A stretch of 64,000 bases of DNA, from positions 106,507 through 170,506 of the forward strand of contig NZ_JBHFPV010000006.1 of NCBI RefSeq assembly GCF_042611095.1, read 5' to 3'. The stretch is from Meishania litoralis. GTDB taxonomy: Bacteria; Bacteroidota; Bacteroidia; Flavobacteriales; Flavobacteriaceae. A model generated the notes under the pieces. It was not told where the DNA came from. It ran no database searches and saw only the letters and a list, made by a program, of their open reading frames with translations. Both the position numbers and the translations under genes were made by a program. The first letter of the stretch is position 1. Each line of letters starts with the position of its first letter. Shown here piece after piece: positions 43,505-51,636 of the stretch.

Positions 43505-44344
43505 ATGAATTTATCTAGAAAAGGTTTTATCAAAACTGTCGGTCTGGCGACCGTTGGCTTGGGCACTTCATCTTTTTCAAGTACAAAAGAATTGCCAGAA
43601 AAGAAATTGAACGACCACCAACTGACAGTCGGCCTTGCCTCGTACACCCTTCGAAAATATAGTCTTGACGAACTTATTGAGATCGTACAGCGACTGGATA
43701 TCAAGGATGTTGCCTTCAAAAGTTTTCATCTACCTTATGAATCGACCGATGAAGAACTGCGGTATATCCGTGATAAGGTCAAGGCGAGGGGCCTTAACCT
43801 GTATGGGGGCGGCGTCATCTACTTCAAAAGTGCGGACGATGTAGAAACATATTTCAACTATGCAAAAACGGCAGGTCTGAAAATGATCATCGGTGCCCCG
43901 AACCATGAATTGTTGCCAGCCATCGAAAAAAAGGTAAAGGAAACCAATATCAAATTGGCGATCCACAACCATGGCCCGGAGGACGATATTTTTCCGTCCC
44001 CCAAAAGTGTGTATGATAAAATCGCAGATCTTGATGAACGCATAGGCCTTTGTATCGACACCGGGCATACCTTTCGCCTGAACCTTGATCCGGCAGCCGA
44101 GATCAAAAAGTATAAAGACCGATTGTACGATGTACATATCAAGGATATCGACGAGCAGATTCCCGAAGGAAAGAATGTTGAGATCGGACGCGGCAAAATG
44201 GATATTGCCAATATTATGAGAGCCTTGAAAGAAATAAAGTACTCCGGTATTTTGGGCATTGAATATGAAAAAGATGGGAATCAGGCCATTTCAGGACTTT
44301 CGGAATCGATTGGTTACGTAAGGGGAATTTTAAGTATGCTCTAA
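43505..44344 (+). CDS. Sugar phosphate isomerase/epimerase-like TIM barrel protein (exported)
   Basis: 279 residues from the ATG at 43505. The start SRKGFIKTVGLATVGLG resembles an export signal. The AP-endonuclease-2-like barrel has the metal ligands in LAIHNHGPEDD, GLCIDTGHTFR, YDVHIKDID and GIEYEKDG. In Bacteroides 3-keto-glycoside clusters a similar barrel acts on the unsaturated keto-sugar; that role is inferred here. A longer frame from 43394 overlaps the previous gene and is rejected. Confidence 0.88.
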   Translation: MNLSRKGFIKTVGLATVGLGTSSFSSTKELPEKKLNDHQLTVGLASYTLRKYSLDELIEIVQRLDIKDVAFKSFHLPYESTDEELRYIRDKVKARGLNLYGGGVIYFKSADDVETYFNYAKTAGLKMIIGAPNHELLPAIEKKVKETNIKLAIHNHGPEDDIFPSPKSVYDKIADLDERIGLCIDTGHTFRLNLDPAAEIKKYKDRLYDVHIKDIDEQIPEGKNVEIGRGKMDIANIMRALKEIKYSGILGIEYEKDGNQAISGLSESIGYVRGILSML

Positions 44345-44398
44345 TTCTATATAAAAGCGTATGTCTAGAACTTTCCCCGAAATATAAACCGTCTGCAA

Positions 44399-46165
44399 AT
44401 GAAGCAAAAGTTACTCCTTATATGTTGTCTTATTGTCATAAAGGGGTGTTCCCAAGAAGTGGCCGTAAAATGGTGGAATCCTCAGGAAAGTGCATTTAAT
44501 GTATTGGAAGGACAAGTATGGCCCGCCGAAGTTGAAGATTTCTATGACCGATTGCCGAAAAGGGCAAAAGAAAACGTTCGCGAACCTGTCTGGAATCTTT
44601 CAAAGCATGCTTCAGGTCTGAAAATCAGGTTCAGATCAAATGCCGAGGAAATCATTGTTCGATATGGTGTGGGACTTCGAAAAGCGATGGATCACATGCC
44701 GGCCACCGGGGTCAGCGGAGTCGACCTTTACGCCAAGGACAGTGATGGGGAATGGTTGTGGTGCAATGGCGGACGTACTTTTTCAGACACCATTACCTTC
44801 AAATTTAATGGCTTGCGCTCCAATGACAAGTACCATGATCTGGGAAGGGAATACCGCCTGAACCTGCCACTTTACAATACTGTGGAATGGATGGAAATCG
44901 GAATTCCCGAGAGTGCCCATTTTGAACCTTTGCCCGTTCGAAAGGAAAAACCCATTGTCGTCTATGGCACTTCGATTGCCCACGGGGCCTGTGCAAGTCG
45001 GCCGGGCATGGCATGGACGAACATACTGAGCCGTAAAATGGATCGCCCGTTGATCAACCTTGCCTTTTCGGGCAACGGACGTTTGGAGAAAGAGCTGATC
45101 GACCTAGTGGACGAAATCGATGCGAAGATCTATATACTTGATTGCCTGCCCAATCTGTGGCGCGAGGAAACCTACGATGATGCCGAATTGGAAAAAAGAA
45201 TCGTGTATTCGGTCAGACAGCTACGAAAAGAACGGCCCGAGACCCCAATTTTATTGGTCGACCATGCCGGTTATACCGACGGCTTTATTCGTGATGAAAG
45301 AAAAGACGCGTTTTCACGCGTCAACCGCATTCAAAGGGCAACATATAAAAAATTACAAAGTGAAGGTATTACAGGTTTACATTACCTGTCATATGAAGAA
45401 CTTGGCTTACGGATCGATGATACAGTCGACGGTACGCATCCGAACGATCTTGGAATGATCCATTATGCCGAAGCTTATGAAACAAAACTTCGTGAAATTT
45501 TGAACGAACCCACGGGAAACACCTCCACCACCCTACCCGTAACGCAATATCGCGAACCGAATAATTACGATTGGGAAAAGCGGCACAACGAGATTTTGGA
45601 AATGAACAAAAACAATCCCCCTAAAAAAGTGATCTTGGCCAACTCGATCGTGCACTTCTGGGGAGGGCTGCCAAGATCGAAACTGGTCCGTGAAGAAACC
45701 ACTTGGGAAAAATACCTGACTCCCTTGGGCGCTCGCAATTATGCCTATGGCTGGGACCGCATCGAAAATGTGCTCTGGCGTGTATATCACGGTGAATTGG
45801 ACGGCTTTAAAGCGGAGCAGGTCTTGGTCATGATCGGTACCAACAATCTGCATTTGAATACCGATGAAGAAATCACAACCGGTCTAAAACTGTTGATGCA
45901 AGCCGTTGAAATACGACAACCCGATGCCGAAATCGTTTTAATGGGAATTCTACCCAGAAGGGATCAAGAAGAACGCGTCAAAACCTTAAATCAAAAGATC
46001 GAGCGCTTGGCCAAAGAATTGGGCATAAACTATGCTTATGTTGGTGACGTCTTTCTAAAAAGCGACGAAAAAATCGACGAATCGTTGTTCTCTGATGGAT
46101 TGCATCCCAATAAAAAAGGCTATTTGAAAATGAGGTCTGCCCTGCTTCCAATAATCTCCCTGTGA
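44399..46165 (+). CDS. Secreted protein with two SGNH/GDSL esterase domains
   Basis: 588 residues with a signal ending CCLIVIKGC (lipoprotein-like). An N-terminal beta domain (about 30-180, FRSNAEEIIVRYGVG) precedes SGNH domain one: VVYGTSIAHGACASRPG, NLAFSGNGRLE, DGTHPNDLGM. SGNH domain two starts near 395: KKVILANSIVHFWGG, LVMIGTNNLHLN, SDGLHPNKKGY. In each domain the catalytic Ser, Asn and Asp-His blocks are visible, though block I of domain two is ANSI rather than GDSI. Probable glycan deacetylase; end of the carbohydrate group. Confidence 0.88.
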   Translation: MKQKLLLICCLIVIKGCSQEVAVKWWNPQESAFNVLEGQVWPAEVEDFYDRLPKRAKENVREPVWNLSKHASGLKIRFRSNAEEIIVRYGVGLRKAMDHMPATGVSGVDLYAKDSDGEWLWCNGGRTFSDTITFKFNGLRSNDKYHDLGREYRLNLPLYNTVEWMEIGIPESAHFEPLPVRKEKPIVVYGTSIAHGACASRPGMAWTNILSRKMDRPLINLAFSGNGRLEKELIDLVDEIDAKIYILDCLPNLWREETYDDAELEKRIVYSVRQLRKERPETPILLVDHAGYTDGFIRDERKDAFSRVNRIQRATYKKLQSEGITGLHYLSYEELGLRIDDTVDGTHPNDLGMIHYAEAYETKLREILNEPTGNTSTTLPVTQYREPNNYDWEKRHNEILEMNKNNPPKKVILANSIVHFWGGLPRSKLVREETTWEKYLTPLGARNYAYGWDRIENVLWRVYHGELDGFKAEQVLVMIGTNNLHLNTDEEITTGLKLLMQAVEIRQPDAEIVLMGILPRRDQEERVKTLNQKIERLAKELGINYAYVGDVFLKSDEKIDESLFSDGLHPNKKGYLKMRSALLPIISL

Positions 46166-46300
46166 TTTCCTGAATCTGATTTGTAATAGTCTGTATATAC
46201 CGAAGTCTATTGCTTTTTTGGACTAGGATTGTGATTCTATGATTCAATTTGCTAAATTGTAAGATCACAACACCTCCGCTTTCAGGATACTAGCCAAAAA

Positions 46301-47143
46301 ATGGATTATAGAAAATATAGACCTGCCAAATTATTGGAAAAATTTGTGGAGTGTTATTTCGTGTGGGAGGTCGAATCAGATAAACCATTGCGAATCGAAA
46401 GCCCACCAAACGGACTATGCTCATTGGTGTTCAATTTTCAGGACACTTACCATGTCTCTAACCATAAGTATGAAAAAAGAAAAGTTCCCAATTGTTTCAT
46501 GACCGGTCAGGCCCTGAGCAATTATACCTTGCACATCAATGGCAAGATCAGCGTTATGGGAATTGCCTTTAAGCCCGCCGCGATCTATAATTTTTACAAG
46601 CTTTCCATGTATGAGCTTACCGATGAGCGCATCTGTTTTTCAACGGTACAATCAAACCCTGACAGCGAAGTTGAAAGTTGGACAAATATGGCAAAGAGCC
46701 ATCCCGAAAGGATAAAAATACTTGAAACCTATTTGTTAGAGCTTATAAAAAAAACGGGGTACGGCGATCCGGCAATAATCGATGCCGCCAACGAAATCTT
46801 TTACACCAAAGGTAAAATCAATGTTACCGAGCTACTTGATAAGGTGCCTATGAGTCGCCGTAACTTTGAACGCAGATTTTTAGAAGAGGTCGGGGTAAGC
46901 CCCAAGACTTACGCGAAAATTCGTCGATTTGGGTATACCTGTTCGCTGATGGCCGGCAACCGTGACATTAACCTGATGGATGTACTTTATAAAGGCGGTT
47001 ATTACGATCAAAGTCATTTTATAAAGGATTTTAAATACTTTTCCGGCAGAACGCCACGCAAATATGCCAAGACAAATGTTGAATTGGCCAACTATGTCGA
47101 TCGCATATCGTTAGTGGAAAGGCGTTTGCAGGAAGGTATTTAA
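46301..47143 (+). CDS. AraC-type helix-turn-helix regulator
   Basis: 280 residues. The N-terminal half (YRPAKLLEKFVECYFVWEVE) is a DUF6597-like sensor; the C-terminal 95 residues form the AraC DNA-binding domain: KINVTELLDKVPMSRRNFERRF and GYYDQSHFIKDFKYFSGRTPRKY. The ligand is unknown. Its stop overlaps an upstream-starting frame of the NTF2-like gene (TAATG), but a separate start is preferred for that gene. It may control the following DinB/NTF2 genes. Confidence 0.92.
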   Translation: MDYRKYRPAKLLEKFVECYFVWEVESDKPLRIESPPNGLCSLVFNFQDTYHVSNHKYEKRKVPNCFMTGQALSNYTLHINGKISVMGIAFKPAAIYNFYKLSMYELTDERICFSTVQSNPDSEVESWTNMAKSHPERIKILETYLLELIKKTGYGDPAIIDAANEIFYTKGKINVTELLDKVPMSRRNFERRFLEEVGVSPKTYAKIRRFGYTCSLMAGNRDINLMDVLYKGGYYDQSHFIKDFKYFSGRTPRKYAKTNVELANYVDRISLVERRLQEGI

Positions 47144-47241
47144 TGAAAGTACTTAGACGCAATGTCAAGTTTGGCGCATTTTTACAATTTTTTGGTTTTT
47201 GTACGAATTACTTTTATTCCATCATTAAAAAAATAATATTT

Positions 47242-47688
47242 ATGGAAGCCTTAAAAGACAATCCTCAAGAGCAGCCCCTGTCTATTTCATGGAAAAATCG
47301 AAGTGTCGATTTTATGAAAGCCTATCAAGACCAAAATGTGCAAAAAATGCTTGACAACTGTTCAAAGAAAGGAACAATCTCTTTTTTGCCTCTTGGTGAG
47401 GATGGAAAAGGAAAAATACATGAAACCGGAAAAGCCATTTGGACAGCCTTAATCGATAGCTTTCCTACTATTGACAATACTATAAATTCAGTCGTAACCG
47501 AAAACGGCAAGGTAAAATGTGATGTGACCATTCGCGGGAAACAAGAAAAAGATTTTGGCGGGTTGCCAACCCGTGGCAAATCATTTGAAGAAGACCACAT
47601 CTTTATTTTTAAGATAGATTCTGACGGATTTATCGATGATTTGACCATAAACTGGAACCATAGCAACTTTGTCAAGCAACTAAGCTGA
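47242..47688 (+). CDS. NTF2-like (SnoaL-type) protein
   Basis: 148 residues from the ATG at 47242. The fold is suggested by SVDFMKAYQDQNVQKMLDNC, GTISFLPLGEDGKGKIHETGKAIWTALIDSFP and HIFIFKIDSDGFIDDLTINW. Such proteins are isomerases, dehydratases or ligand-binding proteins; function unknown. A start at 47143, overlapping the AraC stop, would add 33 residues that look like translated spacer. Confidence 0.75.
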   Translation: MEALKDNPQEQPLSISWKNRSVDFMKAYQDQNVQKMLDNCSKKGTISFLPLGEDGKGKIHETGKAIWTALIDSFPTIDNTINSVVTENGKVKCDVTIRGKQEKDFGGLPTRGKSFEEDHIFIFKIDSDGFIDDLTINWNHSNFVKQLS

Positions 47689-47738
47689 CACGCGACGAGT
47701 AAAACCACAAGACATTATTAATTACAAAATTAAATACG

Positions 47739-48341
47739 ATGAAAAATATTTTTGTCGCAGGTCTGATATTGCTTTTGACCAGCTTTGACAATGCACCGGG
47801 CACCATAACCGATGAAGAAAGAAAGAATGCAATCGAGAGCATGCTCGAAACCCAACAGCGCGTTGCCAACGTCATTAAAGGACTGAACAAGGCCCAACTT
47901 GATTTCAAGGCGAACTCCGACTCCTGGTCAGTAGGTGAATGTTTAGAACATCTCACGATCTCCGAAAAAGTTTTTAACCAAATGTTGAAGGCCGCATTAG
48001 AAAAACCGGCGGACCCTTCGAGGCGTTCCGAGGTAAAGATGAGCGATGAGCAATTAATGGCCGTCATTACCGATCGTGGCAATAAAGTAAAAACATCAGA
48101 GGTTTTCGAACCGACTGGCAAATATAAATCACATAAGCAAAGTTTAAAGGCTTTCAACAAACAGCGAAAAGCTCACATTGCATATATGAAAAGTACCAAT
48201 GACGATTTAAGGAACCTCTATGGAGAGTTGCCTTTTGGCACCATAGATGGGTACCAAATACTTTGGTTCATGTCAGGGCACACCGAACGTCATGTACAAC
48301 AAATGGAAGAAGTAATGCAGGATGCCAATTTTCCAAAATAG
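47739..48341 (+). CDS. DinB-like putative metal-dependent protein (exported)
   Basis: 200 residues with a possible signal (IFVAGLILLLTSF). The DinB four-helix fold shows SDSWSVGECLEHLTISEKVF with the first His, and SGHTERHVQQMEEV with the other two. DinB-like proteins include thiol transferases and hydrolases; the role is unknown. A paralogous DinB domain is in the gene two places downstream. Confidence 0.85.
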   Translation: MKNIFVAGLILLLTSFDNAPGTITDEERKNAIESMLETQQRVANVIKGLNKAQLDFKANSDSWSVGECLEHLTISEKVFNQMLKAALEKPADPSRRSEVKMSDEQLMAVITDRGNKVKTSEVFEPTGKYKSHKQSLKAFNKQRKAHIAYMKSTNDDLRNLYGELPFGTIDGYQILWFMSGHTERHVQQMEEVMQDANFPK

Positions 48342-48375
48342 CACATTGATTAACCATATATAAAGAACTATAGAC

Positions 48376-48780
48376 ATGAAAAATTCAGAAAGAAAGCAGC
48401 AGTTACATGAACTGGCAAAAAACTATGTTATAAATGGACTGGGGGCCGGAAACTTCGATACCATTCCATACCATGACGACATTATATTACGCGCACCGAT
48501 TCACCCAATGGGTTCGCAACAGCCCATGAACGGTCGTGACTTTATCAAAGAAAATTGGTGGGCGCCCCTGCCTGACCTTGTTGCGGGCACCGACCTATTG
48601 GAAACCTACACCAATGAAAATCTGTCAAAAGTGACCGCAGAGTTCTTATGCCATATCAAGGATCCTGCCTGTACGCTTCGAATCGTTGACCGGTTTAGCG
48701 TCGACAAAGATGGAAAAATAACCGACCAAAAGAATTTCTTTGATCCAAGGGATATTACGAGCCCTGGTTGGCGGTCTTAA
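48376..48780 (+). CDS. NTF2-like (SnoaL-type) protein
   Basis: 134 residues with the small polyketide cyclase/NTF2 shape: NYVINGLGAGNFDTIPYHDDIILRAP, MNGRDFIKENWWAPLPDL, and FSVDKDGKITDQKNFFDPRD. Cytoplasmic by its lack of a signal peptide. Function unknown. Second NTF2-like gene in this run. Confidence 0.8.
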   Translation: MKNSERKQQLHELAKNYVINGLGAGNFDTIPYHDDIILRAPIHPMGSQQPMNGRDFIKENWWAPLPDLVAGTDLLETYTNENLSKVTAEFLCHIKDPACTLRIVDRFSVDKDGKITDQKNFFDPRDITSPGWRS

Positions 48781-48856
48781 AGAGAACACCTCACAACAAC
48801 CGAAAGCCAAGTAGGCCTTCAACACATTTCACTACTAAACTACAAAACCACAAAAA

Positions 48857-50242
48857 ATGAAAAAACTCATTTTAATGGCCCTGCTATGTCCAATTTTGAC
48901 TTGGGGCCAAACAGAACAGACGAAAGACATTACCGGTGTTTGGCGGGTCGTTGCCAGTTCTTGGAACGAGAACACGAAACAGTTTGCCGACTGCGAAATG
49001 GTGAAATTCATTACAAAAACACGTTGGGCATCAATTTTCTATTGGCCAAAAACACAAAAATTTGCTGGCACAGGAGGGGGAACCTATGAATGGAAAGATG
49101 GCAACTATGTGGAAACCGTTGAATATTTTACCTGGGACCCATCGGCAGTTGGCAATCATCAGATATTCAAAATGAAGGTACAAGACGGCAAACTAATACA
49201 AGAAGGTCATTTAAATACCGATAAGTTCAAATACCCATATTATGCGGTTCATGAGCGTCTTGACAAACTGAACTGGGTCTATAAAAATCAAAAGTCTCCC
49301 CAAGGGGTTTGGGATTTGGTGGAAGCAACCTATGGAAAGGAAATATTCACTATTGAGAAGATTAGGGAGAAATATGGCCGTGTTATCAAAATCATAAGCC
49401 CGAATTTTTTCATAGGCACCTTTTTCGACAGGGATAAAAAAGTAGTCGATGGCATTACTTTTGGCACCTATTCATTTGATAGCGAAGGGAAATATCAAGA
49501 AACAGTACGTTGTTGGTCATGGGAAGACCAAAGCATGGTTGATAGTCAACCACGTTTTGATTGGAATGTTTCAGAAAATCAATACCATCAAAAAGGCTAT
49601 CTAAACTCAGATACTTATGACAACTATCTTATCGATGAGCAATTTGAAAGACTTGAACCGATTGAATACAAAATAAAAATGTGGACGGCCGACGACCGAA
49701 AAACACTTATAAGCGAATTGCAGCGTACCAAAAACGAAATGATCGCCGCTACCGAAAACCTTACGAACGAACAATGGCATTTTAAACCGGACAAGGACTC
49801 ATGGAACATTGCCCAAGTAGTGGAACATATGGGTATTTACGAACGATTGTACCTACAAGAAGGTCGCGCGACATTGCAGAATACCGACCCAAGACCTGAA
49901 CTTGCCAATCAAATATTAGGAGACAAAGTCTATTTGGAATGGATGGCCGAGAAACAGCCTCATACAGCTCCAAGACATGCCGAACCATCAGGCTATATTA
50001 GGGGCAAGGACAATCTGGATTATTTCGTTTATGGAAGAGGTCTGTTGGAAGAACTAGTAAGTACTACGGACAAAGATTTGAAAGCGCATTTCATGCCCAG
50101 AAAAAATGAACCCAAAGGCTTTCGAAGCGTGCATGGCTTTCTGGTTGTACACTATGGCCATACTGACAGACATCTTCGACAAATCGAGCGCATCAAAGCA
50201 CATACCGATTTTCCTAAAAACAATACCCTAAAGGGTAAATAA
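48857..50242 (+). CDS. Secreted protein: two lipocalin-like repeats fused to a DinB-like domain
   Basis: 461 residues with a signal peptide ending CPILTWGQ. Two related beta domains follow, at about 25-145 (DITGVWRVVASSWNENTK, GGGTYEWKDGNYVETVEYFTW) and 150-275 (GVWDLVEATYGKE, FGTYSFDSEGKYQETVRCWSW). A DinB domain occupies about 285-455, with SWNIAQVVEHMGIYERLYL and HYGHTDRHLRQIERI supplying three His. The fusion suggests ligand capture plus chemistry in the periplasm, an inference only. Confidence 0.85.
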   Translation: MKKLILMALLCPILTWGQTEQTKDITGVWRVVASSWNENTKQFADCEMVKFITKTRWASIFYWPKTQKFAGTGGGTYEWKDGNYVETVEYFTWDPSAVGNHQIFKMKVQDGKLIQEGHLNTDKFKYPYYAVHERLDKLNWVYKNQKSPQGVWDLVEATYGKEIFTIEKIREKYGRVIKIISPNFFIGTFFDRDKKVVDGITFGTYSFDSEGKYQETVRCWSWEDQSMVDSQPRFDWNVSENQYHQKGYLNSDTYDNYLIDEQFERLEPIEYKIKMWTADDRKTLISELQRTKNEMIAATENLTNEQWHFKPDKDSWNIAQVVEHMGIYERLYLQEGRATLQNTDPRPELANQILGDKVYLEWMAEKQPHTAPRHAEPSGYIRGKDNLDYFVYGRGLLEELVSTTDKDLKAHFMPRKNEPKGFRSVHGFLVVHYGHTDRHLRQIERIKAHTDFPKNNTLKGK

Positions 50243-50262
50243 CCAATAGTCTAAGTCTTCAT

Positions 50263-51471
50263 ATGAGAACTTTTGGAAACGCCTATTTCTTATTGGCATT
50301 AATCTTATGTTGCGACCTTCTGGTCGGGCAAAATAAAGAACCCTACACGGCCAGTTATATCATGGAATGGGGCAATAAAGACACCATAGGGATTGAAACC
50401 TTTACATTGTACAAAAATCAAATCTACGGTAAAGCGGTGCACGGTTTCCCTGAAAATTATGTACGTCATTTTGATATTAAATATGATACCGTAAATGGCT
50501 CCATTCGCGAACTGAACTTTCTATACAACGATGTAGCGAACACTTCGTTGTCCATCGATTCAAAAACAGGGTTTCTTCCCTATCGGTTTTACGCAAAGCT
50601 AAATGATGGACTATTGGATTTCAAAAGTCTGCAAAAAGGTAGCAAAGAAAATGATTCGGGTCTTACCAGAATCGTACATCAAACAGATGGCTATCATTTC
50701 AATGGGGACTGGATACCAATTATTGCGCAATTCGAATGGTTGGTCAGTTGGTTCCTTGAACAAGACAAAGAAAAAATAGGAGGTTTGAAATTCATCAATG
50801 CCTATGTTGGATTGTACGACCTGCAGTTAGAGCGAATCAACAAAAAACATATCCGTTTTTGGAGCAATATCTCCGAATCAATTGAACTTTATTTAAACGA
50901 TGACGGTAGAATCGAAAACATCGATGGCATCGGATCGGTTTGGAATCTTAACATTCACCGAGTCGATCCAGTTGATATTGAGCACTACACCGACAGATTT
51001 AAAGACAGGCCTACCATCGGCGATCCCTCCCCTTATGAAACAATCTCGGCAACCATTGCGGGAGCAGCCATCGAAATCGACTATGGCCGACCCTCTATAC
51101 GGGGTAGAAAAATATTCGGGAATATCATACCCTATGGAGAAATATGGCGAACAGGGGCCGGGGCGGCGACCACCATATCATTTGATAAGGACATTGTATT
51201 TGGAGACCAAAAAGTCAAGGCAGGAAAATACAACGTTTACAGTTTGCCCACTGAAGATACCTTTACCCTGATTCTTAATTCAAACCTCGATGCATGGGGA
51301 AGTGTACATCTTCCAGAATTTGACGTGGCGAGGGTATCCATGAAATTGAGCAAAACGTCAAAAAAATCCGACAAGTTTACTATCGAAGTTATAGAAATGG
51401 GCAAGAAAGGGATGCTAAGGCTTTCATGGGAAAATACCATTTCCGAAATAAGTTTTACCCTAAATAATTAG
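50263..51471 (+). CDS. DUF2911 protein with an unrecognised N-terminal domain
   Basis: 402 residues with a signal peptide (ALILCCDLLVGQ). Residues 25-245 are a beta-rich domain (YIMEWGNKDTIGIETFTLYK, DGRIENIDGIGSVWNLNI) that I do not recognise. The C-terminal 155 residues are DUF2911: IDYGRPSIRGRKIFGNIIPYG, WRTGAGAATTISFDKDI, GKYNVYSLPTEDTFTLILN. Function unknown; periplasmic. It closes the AraC-led group. Confidence 0.87.
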   Translation: MRTFGNAYFLLALILCCDLLVGQNKEPYTASYIMEWGNKDTIGIETFTLYKNQIYGKAVHGFPENYVRHFDIKYDTVNGSIRELNFLYNDVANTSLSIDSKTGFLPYRFYAKLNDGLLDFKSLQKGSKENDSGLTRIVHQTDGYHFNGDWIPIIAQFEWLVSWFLEQDKEKIGGLKFINAYVGLYDLQLERINKKHIRFWSNISESIELYLNDDGRIENIDGIGSVWNLNIHRVDPVDIEHYTDRFKDRPTIGDPSPYETISATIAGAAIEIDYGRPSIRGRKIFGNIIPYGEIWRTGAGAATTISFDKDIVFGDQKVKAGKYNVYSLPTEDTFTLILNSNLDAWGSVHLPEFDVARVSMKLSKTSKKSDKFTIEVIEMGKKGMLRLSWENTISEISFTLNN

Positions 51472-51586
51472 GAATTACCTGCGCCGATTATCTTTGCCAA
51501 AGTTTCTATTGAATATACGACCAGACCATTGTTCTATTTTTTTAATCACGGTTTTTGCGGACAAATTTGCCAAAACCCTCTTAATC

Positions 51587-51620
51587 TTTTGAGCGGCTGC
51601 ATCAAAAAGTTATATTTTTG
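51587..51620 (+). promoter_or_regulatory. Bacteroidota-type promoter of the LptA-like gene
   Basis: -33 TTTTG at 51587-51591, 21-bp spacer, -7 TATTTTTG at 51613-51620, 16 bp before the TTG start codon. Another isolated TATCTTTG at 51489-51496 could be a second start. Confidence 0.6.
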
Positions 51621-51636
51621 GGCAAAATAACCGGGC

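Noticed and set aside
37750..46165. Classical polysaccharide utilisation locus
   Set aside because: No SusC/SusD pair, sulfatase or sigma/anti-sigma regulator is present.
47143..47241. N-terminal extension of the NTF2-like protein starting at the AraC stop
   Set aside because: The TAATG overlap is tempting, but the 33 residues look like AT-rich spacer and the family begins at the later ATG.
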